Shown: positions 28,730 through 38,171 of the stretch, piece by piece
Layout: each line of letters begins with the position of its first letter
Position numbering within the stretch: position 1 is the first letter of the stretch
Origin: JAAXHB01 sp965221635
GTDB taxonomy: Bacteria > Actinomycetota > Acidimicrobiia > Acidimicrobiales > Aldehydirespiratoraceae
Assembly (NCBI GenBank): GCA_965221635.1
Contig: OZ244902.1
Location: 2,914,001 to 2,978,000 of the forward strand
DNA: 64,000 nt
Direction: 5' to 3'
Program-made: the position numbers and the translations under genes
The notes under the pieces: model-generated
Told to the model about the DNA's origin: nothing
Seen by the model: only the letters and a program-made list of their open reading frames with translations
Databases searched by the model: none

Positions 28730-29611
28730 TCAACCCGCTCCGGATCCCGGCGGCGACAGCACCGTGGCCTCCCGGCCGTTCACCACAACCTCCGCCGGGG
28801 GTTGCACCCGACGGTGAACCACCGCCAGCGCCACAGTGACCCCCTCGGGGTGGTCGAACGCCACGGAGGTCACGGCGCCCACCTTGGCGCCCTCGAACTC
28901 AACCTCGTCACCCACGGCCACTTCGGCGTCGCCGGCGATCTCGATGACGCGGACCGGCCTTGGGGCGTTGCCGCCGCGGCTGTCGATGCGGGCCACCAGC
29001 TCCTGGCCGGTGTAGCAGCCCTTGGTGAAACTCACCGACGCCTCCACCACTCCGGCAACCTCCGCGGGGATGGTGGCATCGGTGAGCTCACGCCCAAGCG
29101 CAGGCCAACCGGCACGAATGCGGGCCACCTCGAACTCCTCCGCCGACAGTTCGCGAAGTCCCGGTGGGTGAACGATGCCGGGGCCGAGCAGGTCGATTCC
29201 CTCGAAACCCGCCCAGCCCACGGGCGCCGCCACGGTCGTCCCGGTAATCGTCGCCGGGTCGAACTCGGCGGCGCCGGGGCCTCGCACGCTGAGCATCCGC
29301 CAGCCGTCAAGTGTCTCCAAACCCACGTCCACGCGCAGCTTGAACCGTTCCAGGCGGGTGATCAACTCTGAGGCGAAGCCGCTGTCCAGGTCCAGCAGGA
29401 AGTCCTCGGCGCGTCTGGTGAGACGAAACCACGAGTTCACCTTGCCACGAGGCTCCAGCACCAGCGACCACGCCGACGCGTCAACCGCAACGGCGTCCAC
29501 GTCCTGGGAGATCTGGCCTTGTAGGTACGTGGCGGCGTCGGCGCCGCTCACCCGCACCACGTCACGGGCCGTCACCCGCCCGGCGGGCCCTGCAGCCGCT
29601 GCGGGCGTCAC
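28730..29611 (-). CDS. ygfZ: YgfZ/GcvT-like folate-binding protein
   Basis: Folate-dependent protein linked to Fe-S cluster maintenance. 293 residues, with the YgfZ signature KGCYTGQE at 197-204 and YLQGQISQDV near the N-terminus. The GTG at 29611 overlaps the trpE stop by four bases (GTGA), and a GAGGGAG lies nine bases upstream. The frame is open further left (RELNP repeats), but that is the second-frame reading of the tandem array 29616-29660 that encodes the TrpE tail. Start choice therefore rests on the overlap. Confidence 0.9.
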   Translation of the reverse strand: MTPAAAAGPAGRVTARDVVRVSGADAATYLQGQISQDVDAVAVDASAWSLVLEPRGKVNSWFRLTRRAEDFLLDLDSGFASELITRLERFKLRVDVGLETLDGWRMLSVRGPGAAEFDPATITGTTVAAPVGWAGFEGIDLLGPGIVHPPGLRELSAEEFEVARIRAGWPALGRELTDATIPAEVAGVVEASVSFTKGCYTGQELVARIDSRGGNAPRPVRVIEIAGDAEVAVGDEVEFEGAKVGAVTSVAFDHPEGVTVALAVVHRRVQPPAEVVVNGREATVLSPPGSGAG

Positions 29612-31266
29612 TGTGTTGAACTCCCTCGGGTTGAGCTCCCTCGGGTTGAGCTCCCTCGGGCGGCCCCGCGTCGGGCGGCGCTCATGGCGCGTGCCGGTGG
29701 CACCGCTGCCAGCAGCGCGCCCGCTTTGGCCATGCACTCTTGATGTTCGGCCATCGGATCCGAGTCGGCGACTATTCCCGCTCCGGCCTGCACCGAGGCC
29801 CGCCCGGCGCGCACCACCATTGTTCGGATGGCGATGGCGGTGTCGATGTTGCCCGAGAAGTCGATGTAACCCACCACACCCGCATACGGGCCTCTCTTGG
29901 TGGGTTCAAGCTCGTCGATGATCTGCATTGCGCGCACCTTTGGCGCGCCCGAAACGGTGCCCGCGGGAAGCGTGGCGCGCAGCACGTCAATTGGCGTTGC
30001 CCCCTGCGCGAGCCGTCCCGACACTTGCGAGGTGAGATGCATCACGTGGCTGTAACGCTCCAAGGTCATCATCTCGTCGAGGTGGAGGCTGCCGAAGCTC
30101 ACCACCCGGCCCACGTCGTTGCGGGCCAGGTCCACCAGCATCACGTGCTCGGCCACCTCCTTGGGATGCTCCGCCAACTCCGCTCCGAGGCGGCGGTCCT
30201 CCTCGCTGGTGGCGCCACGGCGGCGTGTTCCGGCTATTGGCCTGCTGATCACCTGACCATCGAGGAGTTTCACCATCGGCTCGGGCGAGCTGCCCACGAT
30301 TTCGGTGCCGCCGTGTCGCAGGAAGTACATGTAGGGACTGGGATTCACCTGACGCAACGCCCGGTAAACGTCGAACGCGTCGGCTCGCAGATCGAACGAG
30401 AACCGCTGCGACAGCACCACCTGGAACACGTCACCGGCCAGGATGTGCTCACGGGCCGCCTCAACGGCCGAGCAGTACAGATCGGCGCCCATGGTGGAAG
30501 TCACACCGTCCAGGTCGAACGCCGCGGCGCCGTCCGAATCAACCTCGGCAGTTGTGCCGGTCTCTCCGGCACTCGGCGGGGACACCGGGCCTGGCGGGGA
30601 CACGGGGCTTGGCGGGGCCACCAGGGGCTCGTCGAGGGGTTTGGCGCCGTCGTGGGCTATTGCGTCCACTCGGCGCAAGGCATCGTCGTAGAGACGGTCC
30701 ACCTCGGCGTCGCTCAGCGCTGAGCCGTCCCCGGCGGGGTCGCCGATTATCACGTTGGCGATCAGCGTGGCCCGCTGACGCCAATGGTCGTACACCGCCA
30801 GGTCACCTATCACCGACATCACCGCGTCGGGATGCTGCGCGTCGTCGTGGGGAACATCTGGCAGATGTTCAACCTCTCGCACAACGTCGTACCCGAGGTA
30901 TCCCACCATCCCGCCGTGAAGCGGAGGCAGCCCCTCAAGGGCAGGCGCCCGGTAGCGGTCAAGCACGGCTTCCATGGCGGCGAGCATCCCCCGATCCCGG
31001 GGAACGTCCATTCCGAGGTCGCCGGAAACCTCCACCCGGGCGCCTTGCGCGGTGAGGGTGGCCACCGGGTTGCGACCCAGAAACGACCAGCGGCTCCAAT
31101 GCTCCCCGTGTTCCACCGACTCCAGCAGAAAACCGTCCGCTGGGCCCACGACCCTGGCGAACGCCGCCACCGGGGTGGTCAGGTCGGCAAGAACCTCGCG
31201 CCACACCGGCACCACCTTGAAGGTGCGCGCCAGCGCCCTGAAGTCGTCACGGGACGGGCTGTGCAT
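29608..31266 (-). CDS. trpE: Anthranilate synthase component I
   Basis: Makes anthranilate from chorismate with ammonia from TrpG. 552 residues. The N-terminal tryptophan-feedback element is present (FLLESVEHGEHWSRWSFLG). Catalytic motifs: ISRPIAGTRRRG, LARNDVGRVV, LPAGTVSGAPKVRAM and AGAGIVADS. Two low-complexity parts are unusual: a Pro-rich insert PPSPVSPPGPVSPPS near residue 218, and a C-terminal tail RGSST x3 produced by the 15-bp array at 29616-29660. No trpG or trpD lies in the window. It follows hisI by about 106 bases and is coupled to ygfZ. Confidence 0.95.
   Translation of the reverse strand: MHSPSRDDFRALARTFKVVPVWREVLADLTTPVAAFARVVGPADGFLLESVEHGEHWSRWSFLGRNPVATLTAQGARVEVSGDLGMDVPRDRGMLAAMEAVLDRYRAPALEGLPPLHGGMVGYLGYDVVREVEHLPDVPHDDAQHPDAVMSVIGDLAVYDHWRQRATLIANVIIGDPAGDGSALSDAEVDRLYDDALRRVDAIAHDGAKPLDEPLVAPPSPVSPPGPVSPPSAGETGTTAEVDSDGAAAFDLDGVTSTMGADLYCSAVEAAREHILAGDVFQVVLSQRFSFDLRADAFDVYRALRQVNPSPYMYFLRHGGTEIVGSSPEPMVKLLDGQVISRPIAGTRRRGATSEEDRRLGAELAEHPKEVAEHVMLVDLARNDVGRVVSFGSLHLDEMMTLERYSHVMHLTSQVSGRLAQGATPIDVLRATLPAGTVSGAPKVRAMQIIDELEPTKRGPYAGVVGYIDFSGNIDTAIAIRTMVVRAGRASVQAGAGIVADSDPMAEHQECMAKAGALLAAVPPARAMSAARRGAARGSSTRGSSTRGSSTQ
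29616..29660. repeat. 15-bp tandem array, 3 units, at the trpE/ygfZ junction
   Basis: Units 29616, 29631 and 29646, consensus TTGAGCTCCCTCGGG on the plus strand. Read on the coding strand each unit contains GAGGGAG, a Shine-Dalgarno-like motif; the last one is nine bases before the ygfZ GTG. The same bases code for RGSST repeats at the TrpE C-terminus. Confidence 0.93.
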
Positions 31267-31372
31267 GATGCTCCCGATTCACCACCCGTGCTCTGCGCCG
31301 CCCCAAGGGTCACCCGACCGCCGGTGCGCCGGCACACGACCGGCGGTGGCGCTCATTGCGGTGATCGGGGTG

Positions 31373-31786
31373 TCAGCCGCCGAAGCGTTTGAAGAAGCAC
31401 GAGTAGGCGCCGGTGTGGCAGGCGCCCGAGCCGTGCTGGTCCACCAGGAAAAGCAGAGTGTCGCCGTCGCAGTCGTAGTACGCCTCGCGCACCCACTGAT
31501 GCTCGCCTGAGGTTTCGCCCTTGCGCCACACCTCTTGACGGGAACGGCTCCAGAACACGGTGCGCCCCTCCGCCAGGGTGTACCCCAGTGTCTCGGCGCT
31601 CATCCAGGCCATCATCAGCACCGCTTTGGTGTGGGCGTCCTGCACGATGGCCGCGACCAGGCCGTCGCTGTTGTACTTCACCTTGCTCAAGTCGGCTTCG
31701 CTCGCGGTGATGCTCACCGGCGCCGAGAGGGGTTCAAGATCGCCGGGAGTGGCGGCTGCCGGCGGCCCGGCGAGGTTGGCGCTCAC
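31373..31786 (-). CDS. hisI: Phosphoribosyl-AMP cyclohydrolase
   Basis: Opens the adenine ring of PR-AMP in histidine synthesis. 137 residues; metal and catalytic motifs YYDCDGDTLLFLV and GACHTGAYSCFF, with MAWMSAETL and TVFWSRSRQEVWRKGE. No HisE domain is fused. Its ATG overlaps the stop of the groES-like gene by four bases. It precedes trpE as in many actinobacteria, but the other his genes lie 16 kb upstream. Confidence 0.95.
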   Translation of the reverse strand: MSANLAGPPAAATPGDLEPLSAPVSITASEADLSKVKYNSDGLVAAIVQDAHTKAVLMMAWMSAETLGYTLAEGRTVFWSRSRQEVWRKGETSGEHQWVREAYYDCDGDTLLFLVDQHGSGACHTGAYSCFFKRFGG

Positions 31787-32145
31787 AGGTACAGGCCGGT
31801 GCTGGCCTTGTCGAGACGCTCCGCGGCCACTGCGTGAACGTCACGCTCACGCAGGATCACGTAGTCGTGGCCGCGAACCTCCACCTCGTAGCGGTCCTCG
31901 GGGTTGAACAGCACCCGGTCGCCTTTTTGCATGGATCTCACGTTCGGGCCTACCGCCACCACTTCGGCCCAGGTGAGGCGCTTGCCCACCTGCGCGGTGG
32001 CGGGGATGAGTATTCCGCCAGTGGAGTGACGCTCACCTTCGGATCGGGCGGCCACCAAAATGCGATCATTGAGCATCTTCACGGGCAGGCCCTCGTCGCC
32101 GGGAGGACCCGGGGCGTCGTTGTCGAGGCTCACCACTGCGCTCAC
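31783..32145 (-). CDS. GroES-family co-chaperonin paralogue
   Basis: 120 residues, about 20 longer than standard GroES because of an N-terminal extension. The Cpn10 fold is recognisable: LPVKMLNDRILV, GILIPATAQ, VVAVGPNV, KGDRVLFNPED and HDYVILRERDVHAV. The mobile loop (ARSEGERHSTGGILIPA) is shaped like the GroEL-binding loop. No groEL is adjacent; instead it overlaps hisI by four bases. Probably a second, divergent GroES rather than the housekeeping copy. Confidence 0.82.
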   Translation of the reverse strand: MSAVVSLDNDAPGPPGDEGLPVKMLNDRILVAARSEGERHSTGGILIPATAQVGKRLTWAEVVAVGPNVRSMQKGDRVLFNPEDRYEVEVRGHDYVILRERDVHAVAAERLDKASTGLYL

Positions 32146-32212
32146 GGATCACAACGGTACACACTGAGCCTCGTCGGTCGGCATGGCGCGCGACCGTGGC
32201 ACAAGCGACGAC

Positions 32213-33809
32213 CTAAGCGGCTGCGTCTCCGCCCGCCATGAGCAGTCCGAGGCCGTTCACGGTGCAATCCGCACGGGGCATCACCGCCACCACCCGTCCC
32301 TCGAACATCACCGCCACCTCGTCGGACACTGCCAGAACCTCGTCGAGGTCCTCGGAGATCAACAGGATCGCCGTGCCTTGCTCGCGTTGTGTCGCCAGGC
32401 GCTGATGTATGTACTCGGCGGCGCCGATGTCCACCCCGCGGGTGGGCTGAGAGGCGAGCAGCACCGGCGGCTGGGCGTGAAGCTCACGGGCCAGGATCAG
32501 CTTTTGAATGTTGCCACCCGACAGTGACGACGTGGTGGTTGAAAGGTCGGGGGTTTTCACGGCGTACTCGTTCACGAGTTGTTCGCTGTGCTCGCGGATG
32601 GCGTTCATGCGCAGCACACCCCGGCGGGCAAATTGCGGGTCGCTGTGGTCGAGCAGCATGAGGTTCTCGGACACGGTGAAGGCGCCAATGGCGCCGTCTC
32701 GCATGCGCTCCTCGGGAACGTAGGCCAGACCGGCATCGCGCACCTCCGAAGGAGATCGGCCTGTGACCTCTTCGCCGTCGATGCTGATCTGTCCGGACTG
32801 CACCGGGCGCAGCCCGGCTATGGCCTCTGCCAGTTCTCGCTGTCCGTTGCCGGCAACGCCTGCGATTCCCACGATGCGCCCGCCGCGCACGTCGATGTCG
32901 AGATCCTTCACCGCGTCGGTTCCACGGTCGCCGGTAACGGTCAGTCCCCGTATCCGCAGTCGCACATCGGTGCTGGGCGTTTCGGCCTTGTCGGGCGCCA
33001 GCTTCACCGGTCGGCCCACCATCATGCGGGCCAAGTCCCTCGCGGTCGGTGGCATCGGGGACGGTGGAACCCACCACGGTGCCGTCGCGCAGCACCGTGA
33101 TCCGATCCGCCAGGGCCAGCACCTCGTGAAGCTTGTGGGATATGAACACCAGGCCGCGACCGTCACGGGCCATTCGTCGCAACGTCACGAACAGGTCTTC
33201 CACCTCGCCGGGGGTGAGCACAGCGGTTGGCTCGTCCAGCACCAGCAGGCGGGCCTCGCGCAGCAGGGCCTTGATGATCTCCACTCGCTGGCGTTCACCA
33301 ACCCCGAGCTGCCACAGGTAGGCATCGGGGTGGACTTCGAGACGGTACGCCTCGGACAGTTCGACGATCCGGTCGCGCACCCCTGCCAGGTCGGGGCGCC
33401 CGAATCTTGCCGAACGCAGCCCCAGCGCCACGTTCTCGGTGACGGTGAGGGTGGGAACCAGCATGAAGTGCTGGTGGATCATGCCTATTCCCGCGGCGAT
33501 CGCGCCTGCGGGTGAACGCACCCCCGATGGGGCGCCGTTGAGCAAGATCGATCCCTCGTCGGGGGCGTACAACCCGAAGAGGATCTTCATCAGCGTGCTC
33601 TTGCCGGCCCCGTTCTCGCCCAGCAGGGCGTGGATCTCGCCGGTTCGCACGTCGAAGTCCACCGAGTCGTTGGCCAGCACTCCGGGGAATCGTTTGGTGA
33701 CGCCCCGCATCTCCAACAGCGGAACGTCGCCTGTGCCACCCGAGACGTGGGCGCCCCCACCGGCCGGGGGCGACATGTCGCCACGAACCTGTTGAGTCGT
33801 GTCGTTCAT
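32213..33809 (-). pseudogene. ABC transporter ATPase for BMP-type (nucleoside/sugar) uptake, single-base frameshift
   Basis: Two-domain ATPase of the type that pairs with BmpA-like binding proteins. The first half (33809 to about 33040) has Walker A GENGAGKST, MIHQHFMLVP, signature LGVGERQRVEI and Walker B LLVLDEPTAVLTP. The second half (about 33039 to 32213) has the usual degenerate Walker A GVAGNGQREL, LSGGNIQK and ASQPTRGVD. The halves lie in different frames. Removing one G from the GGG run at 33037-33039 joins them as ATDREDLARMMVGRP, the expected family sequence. So either a sequencing error, a recent mutation or a recoding event. Everything else is intact, and the neighbouring permeases and lipoprotein are open. 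Confidence 0.85.
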
Positions 33810-33854
33810 GTCACCCCGGACCGGTCAGAAGCGCTAATCGTCGGTATGGCCGTG

Positions 33855-35873
33855 TCAGCCGATGCCTGTGGTTACCGAGCCGTCGGCGAGGCCTGCGGCT
33901 GCGGCGTCGCCAATGGCACGAATCGCGGGATCCAACGGATAGTCCTCGTTGTACTCGAGCACCAGGCCACCGTTGGCGAAATTGATCTCATAAGCGGTGC
34001 CGCCCATCGACCCCATCGCCAGATCCGCGACCAGCTCGTCAAGAACCTCATCCCAGCGATACACCTGATTCGCCACCACAACCTCAGGCGCCACCTGAGT
34101 CTGATTCGACTGCGTGCCGAACCACGCCACATCATTCGCCGCGGCCACACCAATGGCGCCCACAGTCATCTGAGCAGTACCGGTGAGCACCGTCGAACCA
34201 GCACCCACAAACGCCTGAGCGGCCTCAGCCGCCAACTGAACATCAGCAAACGACTCGGTGTACACCGCAGTGGAACTGCCACCACCTTCAGCAACACCAG
34301 CAGCAAAACCATCCACGTACAACTTGGCGTCACCAACTGCAATCGGGCCGATGATCCCAACCTGAGAACCAGCAGCAAGCTCAGCGGCCATCAACCCCAT
34401 CGCATAGCCACCCTCATCGGAAGCCGACGTGTACGCAGAGACATTCGGCAACCCGAAAGTGTTCACCGCAGTCCCCCACGCAAAGGCAGTATCCGGGAAG
34501 TCCGGAGCGATTTGCTCAAGCAAAGCGCCGTACTGCGAACCATGCCCGATCACCAGGTCGTACCCATCCTCGGCATAGTCGCGCAACGCCACACCGGCGT
34601 CCTCGACCACAAAAATGCCCTCGGACACCGCAACCTCAGAGAACAACCCGGCATCCTCCATGCGACTCAACGCCTCGACTATCGACTGACTGAACGCCAA
34701 GTCATTAGCCGCGCTCGGCGTCACCACCGCAACAGTCAACGGCTCCATCTCGGGCTCGGGCGCCGGGAGGTCTTCTCCCACGCCGGTGCTGATGGATCCG
34801 TCCGCGAGGCCTGCGGCTGCGGCGTCACCAATGGCACGAATCGCGGGATCCAACGGATAGTCCTCGTTGTACTCGAGCACCAGGCCACCGTTGGCAAAAT
34901 TGATCTCATAAGCGGTGCCGCCCATCGACCCCATCGCCAAGTCCGCGACCAGCTCGTCAAGAACCTCATCCCAGCGATACACCTGATTGGCCACCACAAC
35001 CTCAGGCGCCACCTGAGTCTGGTTCGACTGCGTGCCGAACCATGCCACGTCGTTGTCCGCGGCCACACCAATGGCGCCCACAGTCATCTGAGCAGTACCC
35101 GTGAGCACCGTCGAACCACCACCCACAAACGCCGCCGCAGCCTCAGCCGCCAACTGAACATCAGCAAACGACTCGGTGTACACCGCAGTGGAACTACCAC
35201 CACCCTCGGCAACACCAGCAGCAAAACCATCCACGTACAACTTGGCGTCACCAACCGCAATCGGGCCGATGATCCCAATCTGAGAACCAGCAGCAAGCTC
35301 AGCGGCCATCAACCCCATGGCGTAGCCACCCTCATCAGAAGCCGACGTGTACGCAGAGACATTCGGCAACCCGAAAGTGTTCACCGCCGTGCCCCAGGCA
35401 AAAGCAGTATCCGGGAAATCCGGAGCGATTTGCTCAAGCAAAGCGCCGTACTGCGAACCATGCCCAATCACCAGGTCATAACCATCCTCGGCATAATCAC
35501 GCAACGCCACACCGGCATCCTCAACCACAAAAACGCCCTCGGACACCGCAACCTCAGAGAACAACCCCGCATCGCGCATACGATGCAACGCCTCGACTAT
35601 CGACTGACTGAAAGCCAAGTCATTAGCCGCACTCGGCGTCACCACCGCAACCCTCAACGGCTCGAACTCGTCGGAGGTCACGTCAACAGGGTCCGTGCCG
35701 CCTCCGGTTCCTCCTGTTTCGCCGGTGTTGTCGGTGCCGCCTCCGGATCCGGAGCCGTTTTGCTCGGTGTCGGCCCCGGCGCCGGAGCCTTCGTCCTCGT
35801 CGCCACCACAGGCAGCGGCGAGCAAGCTCATCAGCGCCACCAGGATCAGCATCAACCTGAATTTTTTGGTCAT
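33855..35873 (-). CDS. BMP-family substrate-binding lipoprotein with tandemly duplicated domain
   Basis: 672 residues. Signal peptide MTKKFRLMLILVALMSLL with lipobox LAAAC (Cys22), then a Gly/Ser/Thr/Asp-rich linker to about residue 72. Two BMP (basic membrane protein/nucleoside-binding) domains of about 290 residues follow, nearly identical: both open with VAVVTPSAANDLAFSQS and contain YDLVIGHGSQYGALLEQ and WFGTQSNQTQVAPEVV. The joining linker is EDLPAPEPEMEPL. Ordinary family members have one domain. A strong AGGAGGGG precedes the ATG at 35873. It sits between the ATPase and permease genes of the same uptake system, with codon use somewhat less GC-rich than the neighbours. Ligand not determinable; nucleosides are typical. 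Confidence 0.92.
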   Translation of the reverse strand: MTKKFRLMLILVALMSLLAAACGGDEDEGSGAGADTEQNGSGSGGGTDNTGETGGTGGGTDPVDVTSDEFEPLRVAVVTPSAANDLAFSQSIVEALHRMRDAGLFSEVAVSEGVFVVEDAGVALRDYAEDGYDLVIGHGSQYGALLEQIAPDFPDTAFAWGTAVNTFGLPNVSAYTSASDEGGYAMGLMAAELAAGSQIGIIGPIAVGDAKLYVDGFAAGVAEGGGSSTAVYTESFADVQLAAEAAAAFVGGGSTVLTGTAQMTVGAIGVAADNDVAWFGTQSNQTQVAPEVVVANQVYRWDEVLDELVADLAMGSMGGTAYEINFANGGLVLEYNEDYPLDPAIRAIGDAAAAGLADGSISTGVGEDLPAPEPEMEPLTVAVVTPSAANDLAFSQSIVEALSRMEDAGLFSEVAVSEGIFVVEDAGVALRDYAEDGYDLVIGHGSQYGALLEQIAPDFPDTAFAWGTAVNTFGLPNVSAYTSASDEGGYAMGLMAAELAAGSQVGIIGPIAVGDAKLYVDGFAAGVAEGGGSSTAVYTESFADVQLAAEAAQAFVGAGSTVLTGTAQMTVGAIGVAAANDVAWFGTQSNQTQVAPEVVVANQVYRWDEVLDELVADLAMGSMGGTAYEINFANGGLVLEYNEDYPLDPAIRAIGDAAAAGLADGSVTTGIG
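33886..34746. repeat. Long direct repeat, copy A (BMP domain 2)
   Basis: About 860 bp, nearly identical to 34804-35664 at a fixed offset of 918 bp. It encodes the second BMP domain. The few differences are scattered and mostly synonymous, which points to a recent duplication or ongoing gene conversion. Confidence 0.92.
34804..35664. repeat. Long direct repeat, copy B (BMP domain 1)
   Basis: Partner of 33886-34746, offset 918 bp, encoding the first BMP domain. Both copies end abruptly at the linker segments. Confidence 0.92.
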
Positions 35874-36009
35874 TTCATCCCCTCCTGGATGTTGTTGTTT
35901 GGAGTTCGCATTTTGCGCGACACCTGCTTTCGTTGGGCAGGCCTCCTTCGGTGGAGGATAGCCCACGGCATGGGCCGGGGTCAGGGCGACGCAGCCAAGC
36001 CTGGGCGGC

Positions 36010-36945
36010 TCAGTGGCCCCTCACGAATGGCAGGGTGAGCGCGGCGGGCTGCGCCGCGGAGCGTTTGGCGATCACGGCCAGGGCCACGATGGTGAGCGCG
36101 GCGGGGGCCATGGTGGTGAAGCTGGCGGTGGCGCCGGTGACCAGTCCGGCGGTCTTCCACTGGGTGACCGTGGCGGCGACCAGTCCGTAGAGCATCGACC
36201 CGGCGAGCACTCCCAGCGGCCGCCACGCCCCGAAGTACACCAGCGCGATGGCGATGAAGCCGATCTGGTTGGTGAGGTTGTGCTGGAAGATGCCCAGCTC
36301 GAACACCAGCGAGGCGCCTGCGAGCCCGGCCAGGGCGTTGCCGGCGATGATCGTGATGGAGCGGGTGCGTGCCACCGACACGCCGAGGCTGTCGGCGGCT
36401 TCGGGCTCCTCGCCCACGGCGCGCACGTTGAGCCCGAACGTGGTGCGGTTCACCAGCAGCGTCAGTCCGGGCACCAGCAGCATGGCCACGTACACCAGAA
36501 GGTTGTGATTGAAGAACATGTCGCCGATCACCGGGATGGCCGACAGCCCCGGAATGCTGATGTCGTCGAAGCTGGAGATCGGCAGTGGTGTGCCCACCCA
36601 TTCGTGGAAGAGCAGCTCGCTCATGCCCAGCCCGAACAGGAACAAGCCGATTCCGCTGATTCCCTGCTCGGCTTTGAAGGTGAGGGTCACAACGGCGTAC
36701 ACCACGCCGAGCAGCACCCCCACTCCAAGCCCCACCAGCAAACCCAGCGCCGCGCTGTCGGTGCGCAGCACGGTGAAATAGGAGAAGAACGCGCCGAGCA
36801 GCATCACGCCGTCCACGCCAAGGTTGAGCACCCCGCTGCGCTGCCCCAGGGTCTCGCCCAGCGCGGCCAGCAGGTACGGAGTGGCGAGTCGCACGCCCGA
36901 GGCGAACGTGGCCACGGTGAATGTGACGGTGATGAACTCGGTCAT
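36010..36945 (-). CDS. ABC transporter permease (YufQ/nucleoside type)
   Basis: 311 residues, about nine hydrophobic segments, branched-chain/sugar permease fold. Typical sequences GVLNLGVDGVMLLGAF near the N-terminus and LNVRAVGEEPEAADSLGV (ATPase-contact loop) near residue 190. The ATG overlaps the stop of the preceding permease by four bases, so the two form the membrane heterodimer of the BMP system. Followed by the binding protein and ATPase. Confidence 0.9.
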   Translation of the reverse strand: MTEFITVTFTVATFASGVRLATPYLLAALGETLGQRSGVLNLGVDGVMLLGAFFSYFTVLRTDSAALGLLVGLGVGVLLGVVYAVVTLTFKAEQGISGIGLFLFGLGMSELLFHEWVGTPLPISSFDDISIPGLSAIPVIGDMFFNHNLLVYVAMLLVPGLTLLVNRTTFGLNVRAVGEEPEAADSLGVSVARTRSITIIAGNALAGLAGASLVFELGIFQHNLTNQIGFIAIALVYFGAWRPLGVLAGSMLYGLVAATVTQWKTAGLVTGATASFTTMAPAALTIVALAVIAKRSAAQPAALTLPFVRGH

Positions 36946-38171
36946 GGCGTGCTCTCGCCGGCAGCGGACTCGTCGGCGGGATCATCGTCGGATTCGAGGG
37001 ACGCCGCGGCTGTGTCCGCGCCTGCGCCGGCCGTGGCGGCCATTGGCTGCTGGGAGGTGAAACGCTCGATGGTCACCGAGATGTAGCGGGCCAGGGCCTC
37101 GCGCACGTTGGTGCTGCACACCACGAACACCACGATCAGGCCGTTGAGTCCGATCACCAGGGCGCTGGTCACCTGGATTGCGCGCTGCATGGCGTTGGCG
37201 CCCACGAGCAGTCCGCCGAACAAGAAGGCGGAGGGGATGGTGAGCAGCGGGTGCAGTCCCCCGAAGAGGGCGGCGACGATGCCGTTGAACCCGGCGGAGG
37301 CGGTGAAGCCGGTGGCGGATCCGTCGGTGAGCAGCCGCTGGGATTCGCTGCCGAACACCAGGGCGGCCCCGGCGAGCCCGCAGAGTGCGCCGCTGAAGGT
37401 GAGCGCCAGCATGGTCATGCGCTCCACCGGCATGCCTGCGTAGCGCGCCGCGGGGGCGCCCGCGCCAACGGCTCGCATGCGGTACCCGGTGGTGGTGCGC
37501 CACAGGAAGAACCAGCCCGCGACCGCCGCCAGCACGGCGACCACCACACCGAGGTGCAGCCGAGTGCCCGAGACCAGCTCCGGCAGGGCCGCATTTTCCG
37601 ACAGGAGCTTGGTTTGGGGTATGCGTGTTCCCAGCTCGATCTGCAGGGGGTCAAGCAGCGGGGCGCGCAGCAGGTAGTTCATGAGCTGCACGGCCACGAG
37701 GTTCAACATGATGGTGGAGAGGATCTCGTTGACCCCTCGGTAGGCCTTGAGCACCCCCGGGATTCCGCCCCAGATGGCGCCGCCGACGGCGCCCATGAAC
37801 AGCACCAGCGGAATGAGAATGATCGCGGGCAGGTTGGGGAACTGCAGGGCGGTGACAGTGGACAGGATCGCGCCTGCGATGATCTGTCCCTCGCCGCCGA
37901 TGTTGATCACACGGGCCCGGAACGAGATGCAGATTCCTGTGCCCACCAGCAGCAGGGGCATGGCCCGGGCCGCGGACTCGGTGAGTTCTTCGGTTCCGCC
38001 GAAGGCGCCGATGAACAGTTCCTTGTACCCGGTGAGGGGGTTGGCGCCAAGGGCGAGGATCATCGCCGCGCCGATCAGCAGCGCAAGCACCACCGCCGCC
38101 ACCGGAACCATGACGATGCCGAACCGGGCGGCGAGCACCCGGTTGGGGAGGCTTCCGAGGCTTGACCTCAC
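36942..38171 (-). CDS. ABC transporter permease (YufP/nucleoside type)
   Basis: 409 residues with about ten hydrophobic segments. Family features: NPLTGYKELFIGAFGG, RARVINIGGEGQI near residue 85 and YRMRAVGAGAPAARYAG loop near 230. A hydrophilic acidic tail of about 40 residues (rich in Ala, Asp, Ser) follows the last membrane segment. GTG start. It is the first transporter gene, 236 bases downstream of the dihydropyrimidinase, which suggests pyrimidine nucleobase or nucleoside uptake (inference). Confidence 0.9.
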   Translation of the reverse strand: MRSSLGSLPNRVLAARFGIVMVPVAAVVLALLIGAAMILALGANPLTGYKELFIGAFGGTEELTESAARAMPLLLVGTGICISFRARVINIGGEGQIIAGAILSTVTALQFPNLPAIILIPLVLFMGAVGGAIWGGIPGVLKAYRGVNEILSTIMLNLVAVQLMNYLLRAPLLDPLQIELGTRIPQTKLLSENAALPELVSGTRLHLGVVVAVLAAVAGWFFLWRTTTGYRMRAVGAGAPAARYAGMPVERMTMLALTFSGALCGLAGAALVFGSESQRLLTDGSATGFTASAGFNGIVAALFGGLHPLLTIPSAFLFGGLLVGANAMQRAIQVTSALVIGLNGLIVVFVVCSTNVREALARYISVTIERFTSQQPMAATAGAGADTAAASLESDDDPADESAAGESTP

